DNA from: Nitrospirota bacterium
GTDB taxonomy: Bacteria; Nitrospirota; Nitrospiria; Nitrospirales; UBA8639
Assembly (NCBI GenBank): GCA_027623995.1
Contig: JAQBUF010000008.1
Location: 1-64,000 of the forward strand
Direction: 5' to 3'
Length of the DNA stretch: 64,000 bases
Shown here: in pieces, positions 39,266 to 48,001 of the stretch
Numbering within the stretch: the stretch's first letter is position 1
How the letters are laid out: every line of letters starts with the position of its first letter
Notes under the pieces: model-generated
Database searches by the model: none
What the model saw: the letters and a program-made list of their open reading frames with translations, nothing else
Told to the model about the DNA's origin: nothing
Translations under genes and position numbers: made by a program

Positions 39266-39565
39266 CTATACACTGGCTTCGGTCAAAAACGAAGAAGCTC
39301 GACGAACTTTAATTTTTCCCCGTTCGACCTGAGCAAGATCATAGGCCTGCTGAAGGGCAAGCCAACTCTCGGCCGTTCCGTCAAAAGCTTTTTCCAGCCT
39401 CACGGCCATTTCCGGGGAAATACCGGCCTGGCCATTGATGATCCTGGAAAGCATGTGCCTCGTAATTCCCAGTATCTGTGCTCCCTCGGTCACCGTCAGG
39501 CCAAGGGCTTCCAGACAGTCACGCCGGATCGACCGGCCCGGATGCGGGGGATTATGCAGTCCCAT
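39266..39565 (-). CDS. higA: HigA-family antitoxin
   Basis: 99 residues: [40 protein letters not shown] and [20 protein letters not shown] make up the HTH and helical core of HigA addiction antitoxins; [15 protein letters not shown] closes the fold. The HTH normally represses its own operon and binds HigB. AAGGAGT precedes the ATG at 39565. The usual upstream higB toxin gene is missing; a VapB-like antitoxin gene is there instead. Confidence 0.85.
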   Translation of the reverse strand: MGLHNPPHPGRSIRRDCLEALGLTVTEGAQILGITRHMLSRIINGQAGISPEMAVRLEKAFDGTAESWLALQQAYDLAQVERGKIKVRRASSFLTEASV

Positions 39566-39579
39566 GACAATACTCCTTT

Positions 39580-39813
39580 CTAATGGTAATCAACCAAATT
39601 CACGTCCATGGCGTTTCCGCCCTCAAACCAAAGGACTTCAAGATTCCCCTCCCACTTCACCTTGCCTCGAAGTTCCAGGATTTCTTTACGTTTTTCTTTC
39701 TTCAGGAGTTCTTCCAACGCGAGATGGACGAGTGCTTTCTTGGTTTTATACTTAAACACCTTCATCCCTTCCTTGACCAGCTTGTCGTCCAATTCAATAT
39801 TCGTTCGTCCCAT
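39580..39813 (-). CDS. vapB: VapB-like antitoxin
   Basis: [40 protein letters not shown] and [18 protein letters not shown] match VapB antitoxins (ribbon-helix-helix start plus toxin-binding tail, type DUF2191). The usual family tail ends soon after; here 15 more residues ([16 protein letters not shown]) follow. VNLVDY resembles the first residues of a VapC PIN toxin and may be what is left of it, which is weak evidence. No vapC follows; higA begins 14 bases on. A good AAGGAG ribosome site is present. Confidence 0.75.
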   Translation of the reverse strand: MGRTNIELDDKLVKEGMKVFKYKTKKALVHLALEELLKKEKRKEILELRGKVKWEGNLEVLWFEGGNAMDVNLVDYH

Positions 39814-40058
39814 CGGGGATTTCTCCTTTCCACCGACAAGTCTGTACCACAGTGTGGTGTATAAAATAATGTAATTTGGTGTATTAGGAAAATCAGCGGA
39901 AAGGCTGACACAATGGGATGGAGAACCATATGACTTTGGATAATTGGGAACAACTGATACGGAATCAAGGGGTCATCGACATTGAAACCCACAGGTCTGA
40001 AACAGTTTTTTCCTTTGGTGGGCTATCGGGGGGGTTATGCGTAAATGCCCGAAAAAGA
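39814..40058. other. Gap between vapB and the tRNA-Lys fragment
   Basis: AT-rich, with CACAGTGTGGTGTA-like direct and inverted bits near 39848-39890. I see no gene or strong signal beyond the vapB promoter region. Confidence 0.4.
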
Positions 40059-40116
40059 TGGTGGGTCGTACAGGGGTCGAACCTGTGGCCCGCTGATTAA
40101 GAGTCAGCTGTTCTAC
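40059..40116 (-). other. 3' fragment of tRNA-Lys (possible attachment-site copy)
   Basis: The first 52 bases (40059-40110) are identical to the 3' end of the intact tRNA-Lys gene at 40731-40806; five of the next six also match. This covers CCA, acceptor 3' strand, T arm and anticodon arm. The D arm and 5' acceptor strand are absent, so it cannot fold as a tRNA. Similar bases (GCC.GAAAA) continue on its left side too. It is in the same orientation as the intact gene, as expected for an integration-site duplication. Confidence 0.8.
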
Positions 40117-40180
40117 TAAAACAATACGCAAAGATAACGCCACTAGGTTAGTGGTACTAAACCTCTAACCACCGAAGGGA

Positions 40181-40438
40181 TTATCGCCGATAGATATCGC
40201 GACGATGACCAATGCTCACAATAGTAACTTGTTCCTTGGCATCGTTGACCTCGAAAAGAATTCGATAGGTTCCTACTCGTATGCGATAGAGGGGAATGCC
40301 GGTCAACTTTTTTGAACCTCGTGGATGGGGATTTTCTGCCAAAGAGAGTATCGATTTGTCCACCCTCTTCAAGGTTGAATCGTCGAGCCCTTCAAGCTCT
40401 CGACGGGCCGAGGGCTTAATCAGGATCTGATAGGTCAC
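40181..40438 (-). CDS. RelE/ParE-family toxin
   Basis: 85 residues: YQILIKPSARRELEGLDDST, ADK-type helix (KRVDKSILSLAENPHPRGSK, split), KKLTGIPLYRIRVGTYRILF and the closing VSIGHRRDIYRR. This is the RelE/ParE fold with the conserved RVG.YRI.F strand and the HR..IYR tail. RelE toxins cut mRNA on the ribosome. It overlaps the antitoxin-like gene by 4 bases (ATGA), so translation is coupled. The pair lies between the tRNA-Lys fragment and the intact tRNA-Lys. Confidence 0.85.
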   Translation of the reverse strand: MTYQILIKPSARRELEGLDDSTLKRVDKSILSLAENPHPRGSKKLTGIPLYRIRVGTYRILFEVNDAKEQVTIVSIGHRRDIYRR

Positions 40439-40647
40439 AAACGCCCGGACCTCTTTAGTGCTTGCCGGACTTTTTCGTATGGCACCACCCGCTCATTTTC
40501 ACGTTCCAACCATCGCACGACATCAATGAGATCTTGTTTGAGCGTAGGTTGCACTAATAAACGCTTAAGAATGGTTTCGCGTTGGGGACGGGGAAGAGAC
40601 TCAAAAGCCGTGACAAACACTTCTGCTGTGGCATCAGCTGTTTTCAT
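40435..40647 (-). CDS. Probable antitoxin partner of the RelE-like toxin
   Basis: 70 residues: a helical N-terminus (AEVFVTAFESLPRPQRETIL) and a charged C-terminus (LERENERVVPYEKVRQALKR), the usual size and composition of the small antitoxins encoded immediately before RelE genes. No specific DNA-binding fold is recognised. The role follows from its position and coupling to the toxin. Confidence 0.65.
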   Translation of the reverse strand: MKTADATAEVFVTAFESLPRPQRETILKRLLVQPTLKQDLIDVVRWLERENERVVPYEKVRQALKRSGRL

Positions 40648-40730
40648 TGTAGACAGATCCTCTTAATATTTTTGATTCTTTAACGATGTCACAACATCGC
40701 TATCAAGATTTTTCCGATCGCCAGAAAATA

Positions 40731-40806
<76 letters not shown>

Positions 40807-40868
40807 ACCCAAGGTGGAAACTGATGGTATTTGGTGACGTGTATTTCGTATTTCTTAAATTCTTTTTA

Positions 40869-40944
40869 TGGTGCGCCTGGCAGGATTTGAACCTGCGGCA
40901 CCTGGCTCCGGAGGCCAGTGCTCTATCCACTGAGCTACAGGCGC
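40869..40944 (-). tRNA. tRNA-Arg (anticodon CCG)
   Basis: On the minus strand: acceptor stem GCGCCTG/CAGGCGC, D arm GCTCAGTGGATAGAGC, anticodon stem CTGGC/GCCAG around CTCCGGA, T arm GCAGG-TTCAAAT-CCTGC, encoded CCA. It lies upstream of tRNA-Lys and both may be one transcript. Confidence 0.95.
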
Positions 40945-41055
40945 GTTCTATCGAAAATCTCGTGTAAATTCAACTCTCTAACGCCTGGCTCGACGCTATC
41001 ATCTTTGGATTGCGCTTGTCGAGTGTTGGTTAGCAACAAGCCCCCCAACTTTCAT

Positions 41056-41952
41056 CTAATCACAAGGCAGTTTTTCTTGAGTGGTGTCTTGTGTTTCTTT
41101 GATGATGAAACCGCCTTCGTCGATGATGTCTTTTGGTTCTTCTAATACGACTTCAAGTAAGAGCTTCACGCCTTCGGGGGTGAGCCCATTGGATGGGGCG
41201 ATAAAGCGTTTACGCGCAATAGCTCGTTCGGCTGGGTCATCGGGTTCGTAATACCCGAGCAATTCGCCGCTGGTATTCGCAGCAGTCAGGCGTGTAGCCC
41301 AATCTTCCATGAGCGGATCGGTCCAGGCACGAATCCCTTCGACCTCTCGATGCTGTTCCAATTTTGTCCAGAGTTGCCAACCAATGAACACGGCCCAGGT
41401 TTCGTTGATCACTTCCCAGGCATCTTCTTTTGACAGAAACCGCATTTCTGTGGCGTCTCGTCGCTGCCGCACTGGATTGATTCGCACGAATCGATAGTGA
41501 CAACGCAGTTGTTCATTGGCGAAGGTGAGCACTCGATTGGCGTTGGCACTCAGCGCCTCAGGTCCCGGCCCATTGAAGAGGTAATCCATATAGGCATGCA
41601 GGAGTTCGTGGTACAGGAGGCTTACGTCGTGGTGGGTCATGCCATCCAACGACTTCAGCACGCCTCCTGCACTATTAAATGACAGCCGCATGTTGAGAAT
41701 CATCCGATGGTCTTCGGGATGATACTCGGCGGCATACGTGCGAAGGTCTTCAAAGACGACCGTGACAAAGTTGGGGTCGATCTCTTTGAGAAATTGGGTA
41801 GGTAAGCCTAAGCCTTCGGCTTCTTTTATTAAATTCGGCCAGGCATTGGCGGAAACATTGTAATTTTCCGCGCTCTCCGCAAACCGAACCAGGCCCAACA
41901 CGATGCCCAACAACAATATCCCCAACACCCATTTCAACGTTCCCTGCATCAC
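41056..41952 (-). CDS. Exported protein with a HExxH metalloprotease-like motif
   Basis: A signal segment (LKWVLGILLLGIVLGLVRFA) precedes a mature domain of about 270 residues. YHELLHAYMDYLF, near residue 117, contains HELLH, the zinc-binding pattern of metallopeptidases; downstream Glu residues in INETWAVFIGWQ could supply a third ligand. No named family is recognised. It could be a structural relative rather than an active protease. The gene follows the helicase gene with 6 bases between them, suggesting co-transcription. Confidence 0.6.
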   Translation of the reverse strand: MMQGTLKWVLGILLLGIVLGLVRFAESAENYNVSANAWPNLIKEAEGLGLPTQFLKEIDPNFVTVVFEDLRTYAAEYHPEDHRMILNMRLSFNSAGGVLKSLDGMTHHDVSLLYHELLHAYMDYLFNGPGPEALSANANRVLTFANEQLRCHYRFVRINPVRQRRDATEMRFLSKEDAWEVINETWAVFIGWQLWTKLEQHREVEGIRAWTDPLMEDWATRLTAANTSGELLGYYEPDDPAERAIARKRFIAPSNGLTPEGVKLLLEVVLEEPKDIIDEGGFIIKETQDTTQEKLPCD

Positions 41953-41958
41953 GATATC

Positions 41959-44064
41959 TTACCCCCAGTGATAAGGCTCGCCTTCATCCACCACACTCCA
42001 TGCATCGACGAGTTCCGCTGGCACTTCGTCCAAAAATCTTGATGGTTTGGATAGGATCGACCCAGTTATTTTATCATACACATTTATCGGGAAGGTGAGG
42101 TAGAGATGTGTTTTAGCTCGTGTCACCGCGACATACAAGAGCCGTCGCTCCTCTTCCAAGTCATCATCGGTGAGAAACGAATACGAAGAGGGAAATCGCC
42201 CATCCACAAGCCAAATGACAAACACGCACCGCCATTCCAATCCCTTCGCGGAATGAATGGTAGAGAGTACGAGCCGTTCATCATCACGGTCTTTCCCCTC
42301 CACATCCAAGACACTTGCATCCGGCGGTTCCAGGGTCAGGTCAGCGAGGAAGTCGCCCAAGCTACTATACCGCTCGGCCATCCCTTGCAGATGCTCCAAA
42401 TCACGAATGCGCTTGGGATAGTCGTCGTACTGGTCTTTCAATATCGGGAAATAATATTCGAGCACTTGGCTGATTTGGTCAGGCGGAGATCCATCTTCCA
42501 CATGCCCGACGGCATCGAGCGCGTCCGCTAGGTTTCGCAAGCCAATAGCCGAACGTCCCGATCCTTCGCGCAACACCTCACTGGGGGTATCGCTATTGAC
42601 CAGTTTCGCCACCAAATCTTTTGCGCGTTTTTGCCCAATGCCCTCAATCAATAACAACAGGCGATTCCAGCTCACGCTATCGAGTGGATTGTGGATCACG
42701 CGCAGATGAGCCAACATATCTTTCACGTGCGCGGTTTCGATAAACTTGAAGCCGCCCCGCTTGATAAAGGGGATGTCTCGCTTGGAAAGTTCGATCTCTA
42801 AATCAAACGCATGAAAGCTCGATCGAAAGAGCACGGCCATCTCATTGAGCGGCACGCCTTCTTCCCGCAACTCCAAGATCTTTTGCGCGATGAATCGTGA
42901 TTGCGGATTTTCTCCAGCCGCTTGGACCAAAGCTGGCCGCTCGCCACCTTCCTTATTCGTGAAGAGGGTCTTGCTGTACTTTTCGGCGGCCCCTTCGATG
43001 ATGGCATTGGCCAATCCCAACACAGACTGCGTGCTGCGATAGTTTTCTTCCAACTTGAAAATTTGCGTGCCGGGAAACAGGGTGGGAAATTCCATGATGT
43101 TGCGGAACGTCGCCCCACGAAACGCATAGATCGATTGCGAATCGTCCCCGACCACCATCACGTTGTCATGCGTTGAGGCCAAATTGCGCACAACCTCAGC
43201 CTGCAATAGATTGGTGTCTTGATACTCGTCGACTAAAATATAGCGGTAGGTTTCCGAAATCATTCGTCTGGCGGATTCATCCTTGATTAACAACTCCCGC
43301 AGGCGCATCAGGAGATCGTCGTAATCGACTAATTGCCTGGTGCGTTTGGTGAACTCATATCCTTCCTGCAGCTTGGTGAGATCGCCGAGATATTCGCCAA
43401 AATGGCTATACTCGTTAAGCAGGACATCGTCTAACGGCTTAAGGGTATTCGCACATTTGCTGAACATGTCTGTAATGGTTTTCTTACGCGGAAAACGTTT
43501 GCCCGTTTCGCTGAAACCAATTTGCCCACGCACCTGACTCACCAGATCTTCGGAATCCCCACGATCCAAGATCGTGAAACCTGGCTCCAATCCAATCGAT
43601 CGGCCAAAGCGTCTGAGCAAGATATTGGCCACGGAATGGAAGGTCCCCCCCATGACGCGATCGCTTTGCTGGCCGATCAGCAACCCCACGCGCCCCAACA
43701 TTTCCTGAGAAGATTTCCGGGTGAAGGTCAGAAGAAGTATCGAGGCTGGATCCACACCCATTTCGATGAGGCGAGCCACGCGGTACACTAAGACTCGCGT
43801 TTTACCACTCCCAGCACCGGCGATCACGAGCGATGGCCCATTCACCACTTCCACAGCGGCTAATTGTTGGGGATTGAGTTCCTGGGCGTAATCTCGAGAA
43901 AGTGGACGAACCGGGGTATCGGCACTCGGGCGCTTGAGGACATAGACTTTGGATTCAGGCTTCAGGGTATCCATTGATTCAAATTCGGAAGGTTGGAAGG
44001 TCTCACAAGAAGAGGCATTTTTCACCCCTTTGCCGTGTATAACACACGGTCCGGTGGTGTGCAA
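41959..44064 (-). CDS. UvrD/PcrA-like ATP-dependent DNA helicase
   Basis: All superfamily 1A motifs are present: AGAGSGKTRVL (Walker A, about residue 83-93), LTFTRKSSQEM (Ia), DYDDLL, LVDEYQDTN (II), VGDDSQSIYAFRGA (III), EENYRSTQSVL (IV), LSTIHSAKGLEW (V) and LLYVAVTRAK (VI). These enzymes unwind DNA 3' to 5' in repair. The start is uncertain: ATG at 43974 (MDTLKPES) is nearer the usual N-terminus than 44064. The 701-residue frame is near the Rep/PcrA length. A HExxH protein gene follows. Confidence 0.9.
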   Translation of the reverse strand: MHTTGPCVIHGKGVKNASSCETFQPSEFESMDTLKPESKVYVLKRPSADTPVRPLSRDYAQELNPQQLAAVEVVNGPSLVIAGAGSGKTRVLVYRVARLIEMGVDPASILLLTFTRKSSQEMLGRVGLLIGQQSDRVMGGTFHSVANILLRRFGRSIGLEPGFTILDRGDSEDLVSQVRGQIGFSETGKRFPRKKTITDMFSKCANTLKPLDDVLLNEYSHFGEYLGDLTKLQEGYEFTKRTRQLVDYDDLLMRLRELLIKDESARRMISETYRYILVDEYQDTNLLQAEVVRNLASTHDNVMVVGDDSQSIYAFRGATFRNIMEFPTLFPGTQIFKLEENYRSTQSVLGLANAIIEGAAEKYSKTLFTNKEGGERPALVQAAGENPQSRFIAQKILELREEGVPLNEMAVLFRSSFHAFDLEIELSKRDIPFIKRGGFKFIETAHVKDMLAHLRVIHNPLDSVSWNRLLLLIEGIGQKRAKDLVAKLVNSDTPSEVLREGSGRSAIGLRNLADALDAVGHVEDGSPPDQISQVLEYYFPILKDQYDDYPKRIRDLEHLQGMAERYSSLGDFLADLTLEPPDASVLDVEGKDRDDERLVLSTIHSAKGLEWRCVFVIWLVDGRFPSSYSFLTDDDLEEERRLLYVAVTRAKTHLYLTFPINVYDKITGSILSKPSRFLDEVPAELVDAWSVVDEGEPYHWG

Positions 44065-44176
44065 CGAGGCTCCAATACCAGACTTTTGCTAAAAACTTGG
44101 CCTCCGCCGGATGTACTTGCATAGCCATTTCCGCATTTGGTTATAATGGTTTCTTTGCGCATATTTTGGAGACACT

Positions 44177-45046
44177 ATGGATATTAAAAACGAATACGGA
44201 CAAATTCTTGATGACTTGGCCACCACGATGCTGGGTGTGGCGCGTGAATCGGTTTCCATGGTCAAGCGAAGCGATCAAGCCCTTTCGACGAAATTAACCC
44301 GTGAGCAGGAATGGGAAGTCTATCTGGAATTCATCAAAGTCATGTTTAACCTCGCTGATCGTGCCTCTGCTTTCTATATCCCTTTGCAACAACAGCCCCA
44401 ATTCATGGATAGCCTTGAAGATTATGTCAGTGATCGCCTCACGACCCTGCTGGCCCCTTCTATGAGTTCGGCAGAAATTGATGATCAGGAAGTTGTGCTC
44501 TCCGTTGGCCAAGCCGTCGGTGAAAGCCGACAAATCTACGAAAAATACAAATTCGTGTTTTCTGAAGACACGAAGGACCGGAATGCTTTGTTCCAACATG
44601 CAGCTGAGCGAGTTGCCGGACGCGCTGGAGGCACAAATAATCAAGCCATTATTGCCGCTTCGACCCTGTGCATCAGTGCTGTCATTCCAGCGATGATCGC
44701 CCTCTTTGAAGGCAAACCCGGGGAAGTGAGTTCTGCGGAAACTCCCTCTGCGGAGGCAGGAACCGCAGCAACAACGCAAACGACCCCTTCAAGCTCTGGC
44801 TCTTCAGAACCTTCCATACCCAGCGCTCAGGCCATTAAGCTCATTAGTGTAATGTCGAGTATTACCGGTGAGGAATTTGAGACCCGATGGGGCCTCTTTC
44901 CTAAATTTCGGAGTGATCTCCAACCTGAGCAATTAAAGGAAATCACCAAGCATATGAACCGAGTATCACAACTCGTGGGCGACCGTTTCGCCATCCTTTC
45001 CTTAAAGATTTCTCAAGAAACAAAACAGCCATCAGGCAATGCCTAA
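44177..45046 (+). CDS. Conserved-looking hypothetical protein
   Basis: 289 residues, mostly helical, without a signal peptide. A single hydrophobic stretch (AIIAASTLCISAVIPAMIALF, about 155-175) could be membrane-inserted or buried. A Thr/Ser/Ala-rich linker (about 180-215) precedes a C-terminal helical segment. No family is recognised. A TATAAT at about 44139 may be its promoter. It stands between the helicase and the glucan phosphorylase. Confidence 0.55.
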   Translation: MDIKNEYGQILDDLATTMLGVARESVSMVKRSDQALSTKLTREQEWEVYLEFIKVMFNLADRASAFYIPLQQQPQFMDSLEDYVSDRLTTLLAPSMSSAEIDDQEVVLSVGQAVGESRQIYEKYKFVFSEDTKDRNALFQHAAERVAGRAGGTNNQAIIAASTLCISAVIPAMIALFEGKPGEVSSAETPSAEAGTAATTQTTPSSSGSSEPSIPSAQAIKLISVMSSITGEEFETRWGLFPKFRSDLQPEQLKEITKHMNRVSQLVGDRFAILSLKISQETKQPSGNA

Positions 45047-45117
45047 TTCCCCCTTGTTCCTACCTAAAGTCTTATTTGGATTGTACCGACCTTCTGTTAT
45101 GCAACGGGGGACCTAAC

Positions 45118-47289
45118 ATGAGCAACGCAACACAACAGCACGCAACAGATCATAACATTCACTTTCCACGCTTACATGAACTCTCGATGAACGTCTGGTG
45201 GAGTTGGACACCTGTCGCTCGCGAAGTCTTTGAAAACCTGGATCAGACCTTGTGGCGACAGTCGCACCACAACCCCGTTAAACTACTCCAAGAAGTCATA
45301 CCTGAACGGATAGCAAGCCTCTCTCAGGATGTCACCTTCACTAGGAAGTATGAAGCTGCGGTGAAGGCCTATGATGAGTACATGGCGAAAACTGACCACT
45401 GGTTTGGGTCGAACTTTCCACAAGTCGCGAATGCGCCAATCGGTTATTTTTCAGCAGAATTTGGCCTACATAATTCCATCCCTATTTATAGCGGCGGACT
45501 CGGCGTGTTGGCAGGAGACCACTTTAAGGAAGCCAGTGATTTAGGTATTCCCTTGGTCGGCGTGAGCTTCATGTATTCTCAAGCGTACTTCCGACAGGTC
45601 ATTGGACCTGATGGGTGGCAAGAAGCGATCAATGAGCGATTCGACCGAACCTCCTCAGCCATTCAACCAGCCTTGCTCCCTACTGGGGAACAAGGCCAAA
45701 TCACTGTTCAATTAGGGGATCGTCAAGTTCATTGTTTGATTTGGTTCATTCAAGTCGGACGCCTTCGGCTGTATTTATTGGACACGGATGTCGCCGACAA
45801 TCAACCTGATGATCGAACCCTCTCTGCCCGTCTCTATGGCGGTGACAAAGAAACTCGCCTCTGCCAAGAAATCCTCTTAGGCATTGGTGGCGTCCGGGCG
45901 CTGAGATCTCTAGGTATCCAACCACGCATGTGGCATGCCAATGAAGGCCATGCGGCCTTTCTTAATTTGGAGCGTATGAAAGAGTTACTCCAACAAGGCT
46001 TGTCCTACGACGAAGCGTTGCCCCAGATTCGTGACAGCTCCCTGTTTACCACTCATACCCCCGTCCCAGCCGGGCACGATATTTTTTCCGAAGAGCTCAC
46101 CGAACAATACTTTTCTGCCTATTGGAAAGATATGGGCTTAAGCCGCGAGGACTTTTTTGGGCTAGGGCAACACCCTCAGGAAGACCCTGGCCAATTCCAT
46201 ATGACCGCCCTGGCTATTCGGCTATCCACTTCGATTAATGGTGTCAGCGAAGAACATGGGCGCGTATCGAGAACCATGTGGCACAGCATGTGGCCCGAGT
46301 GCTCGGAAGACCAAGTTCCCATTCAATTTGTCACCAACGGCGTCCATGTCCCAACGTGGATTGCTCCGGAGATGAGCCATCTATATTCGAAATATTTAGG
46401 GCCCCAGTGGCAGGATCAATCCGACGATGCCGCCCTGTGGCACCGAGTGCTGGATGTGCCTAATCATGAATTATGGGAAGTTCGAACATTTCTTAAACGC
46501 AAATTGCTAGGCTTCATCAGGCAACGGATCCAAAATGGGTGGACCCAAGGCCGGTTAGAGGCTCAACAGGTTCTTGCTGGCGGAGCCCTTCTCAATCCAT
46601 ACGCGCTGACCATTGGCTTTGGCCGACGTTTCGCCACGTACAAGCGGGCAAACCTCTTATTTTATGATCCAGACCGCCTCAAGGCCCTTCTTCAAAATCC
46701 TTGGCAACCGGTTCAATTTGTATTCGCGGGGAAAGCCCATCCTGCGGACACACCCGGGCAAGAGTTGATCCACGAAGTGTATCAGTTTGCCAAACGACAT
46801 GACTTTGGCGGACATATCACGTTCCTTGAAGACTATGACATGCATGTGGCCAAGTTCCTTGTCCAAGGAGTCGACGTGTGGCTGAACAATCCCCGCCCAC
46901 CACTCGAAGCAAGTGGGACCAGTGGTCAAAAGGCGGCCCTCAACGGAGTGCCCAATCTCAGCGTGTTGGATGGTTGGTGGAAAGAAGGCTATGATGGTTC
47001 CAATGGTTGGGCTTTTCCCTTTGCCACCGAAAGATTGGAAGAAGCCGCTCAGGACCGTCATGATGCCGAGGCCCTGCTCCATCTCTTAGAGCAGGAAGTC
47101 ATTCCTCTCTACTATCAGCGTGAACAGGATGGGATTCCACATGGATGGGTGAAGATTGTGAAAAATGCTATCCGCACCAATGCGCCACGGTTTAGTGCCA
47201 GACGCATGCTCAAAGATTATGTCCGCGAGTTTTATGCTTCGGAACGCACGATCAAAAGCCCAGTGCAACCATTAGAGCAAGTGCGTTAA
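45118..47289 (+). CDS. glgP: Alpha-glucan (glycogen) phosphorylase
   Basis: The enzyme splits glucose-1-phosphate from stored alpha-glucan. It begins with a DUF3417-type N-terminus (FPRLHELSMNVWWSWTPVAR), then FSAEFGLHNSIPIYSGGLGV, MWHANEGHAAF, TTHTPVPAGHD, FVTNGVHVPTW and GFGRRFATYKRANLL. The cofactor region reads EASGTSGQKAALNGVPNLSV: the PLP lysine is kept but the usual Met before it is Gln. The ATG at 45118 is chosen for its GGGGGA site; the product is 723 residues, typical of the short bacterial type. A strong terminator follows. Confidence 0.9.
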   Translation: MSNATQQHATDHNIHFPRLHELSMNVWWSWTPVAREVFENLDQTLWRQSHHNPVKLLQEVIPERIASLSQDVTFTRKYEAAVKAYDEYMAKTDHWFGSNFPQVANAPIGYFSAEFGLHNSIPIYSGGLGVLAGDHFKEASDLGIPLVGVSFMYSQAYFRQVIGPDGWQEAINERFDRTSSAIQPALLPTGEQGQITVQLGDRQVHCLIWFIQVGRLRLYLLDTDVADNQPDDRTLSARLYGGDKETRLCQEILLGIGGVRALRSLGIQPRMWHANEGHAAFLNLERMKELLQQGLSYDEALPQIRDSSLFTTHTPVPAGHDIFSEELTEQYFSAYWKDMGLSREDFFGLGQHPQEDPGQFHMTALAIRLSTSINGVSEEHGRVSRTMWHSMWPECSEDQVPIQFVTNGVHVPTWIAPEMSHLYSKYLGPQWQDQSDDAALWHRVLDVPNHELWEVRTFLKRKLLGFIRQRIQNGWTQGRLEAQQVLAGGALLNPYALTIGFGRRFATYKRANLLFYDPDRLKALLQNPWQPVQFVFAGKAHPADTPGQELIHEVYQFAKRHDFGGHITFLEDYDMHVAKFLVQGVDVWLNNPRPPLEASGTSGQKAALNGVPNLSVLDGWWKEGYDGSNGWAFPFATERLEEAAQDRHDAEALLHLLEQEVIPLYYQREQDGIPHGWVKIVKNAIRTNAPRFSARRMLKDYVREFYASERTIKSPVQPLEQVR

Positions 47290-47308
47290 GGCCTTCGAAA
47301 CTTTTGCG

Positions 47309-47365
47309 ACACTATCCTCTATAGTGTTTCCATAAAAAAAGACCAGCCGAGGCTGGTTTTTTTTT
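47309..47365 (+). terminator. Rho-independent terminator after glgP
   Basis: A small hairpin (ACACTAT/ATAGTGT) is followed by seven A's, ACCAGCC-GAG-like loop-GGCTGGT and a run of eight T's (47341-47365). The A and T flanks make it usable in both directions. Confidence 0.85.
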
Positions 47366-47508
47366 ATTTCTTCACTCGCAACTCGCCATGATTGACTAAC
47401 GCATTACTCGAAATTCAGCCTGATATGCGTCAGACTTTCTCAGAAGCCAAATCTTTAGTAGAATCCCAGAGACTGTATTGAACCACTACGTGCTCGGGAG
47501 AAGCTATC

Positions 47509-47949
47509 ATGATCAAGTTTGTCGGTATACTCCTTCTTTTAGGAGGAATTTTTTGGGCTGGGTTTTACGTTGGCCAACAACCACCAGAGAACGTCAAGCG
47601 AACCTTACGCACAATGTCGGAAGATGTCGTCGAACGGACCTTAGGATTAAAAGAAGGCCAGTTAAATCTCAAACAAGAATTTCTTGAAGCGAAGTCTCGA
47701 TTTCTTGAAGGGAAAGCTGAAATCTTAGATGGGGAGTATGGGGAAGCTGCGGAAGAACTTGAAGAGGCTCTTGGCCATTTGAAAAATGCGATAGGAATCC
47801 AGGGAAAGAAAACCTCTCAAGTCGTGATTGATGGGCTTGTGGCCAAGCTGAATGACATCAAGCAATCATTGGCTTCAGGCCAGGAAGTATCTCAGGAAAA
47901 AATCAAAGAAGCCCAGAAAGAACTCGATTCCCTAATTTCCAAGGAATGA
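47509..47949 (+). CDS. Small membrane-anchored coiled-coil protein
   Basis: One N-terminal membrane segment (FVGILLLLGGIFWAGFYVG, residues 3-21) followed by an amphipathic, Glu/Lys/Leu-rich helical body of 120 residues with heptads (LNLKQEFLEAKSRFLEGKAE, EAAEELEEALGHLKNAIG). No family is recognised. Likely exposed in the periplasm and oligomeric, which is inference. Confidence 0.6.
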   Translation: MIKFVGILLLLGGIFWAGFYVGQQPPENVKRTLRTMSEDVVERTLGLKEGQLNLKQEFLEAKSRFLEGKAEILDGEYGEAAEELEEALGHLKNAIGIQGKKTSQVVIDGLVAKLNDIKQSLASGQEVSQEKIKEAQKELDSLISKE

Positions 47950-48001
47950 AAGAAAGCCTTCAACGCATGACTCGTCACGCTTTACGCATGGGATTTCTTC
48001 T

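Noticed and set aside
40059-40130. A second tRNA-Lys gene
   Set aside because: The D arm and 5' acceptor strand are missing, so it cannot fold.
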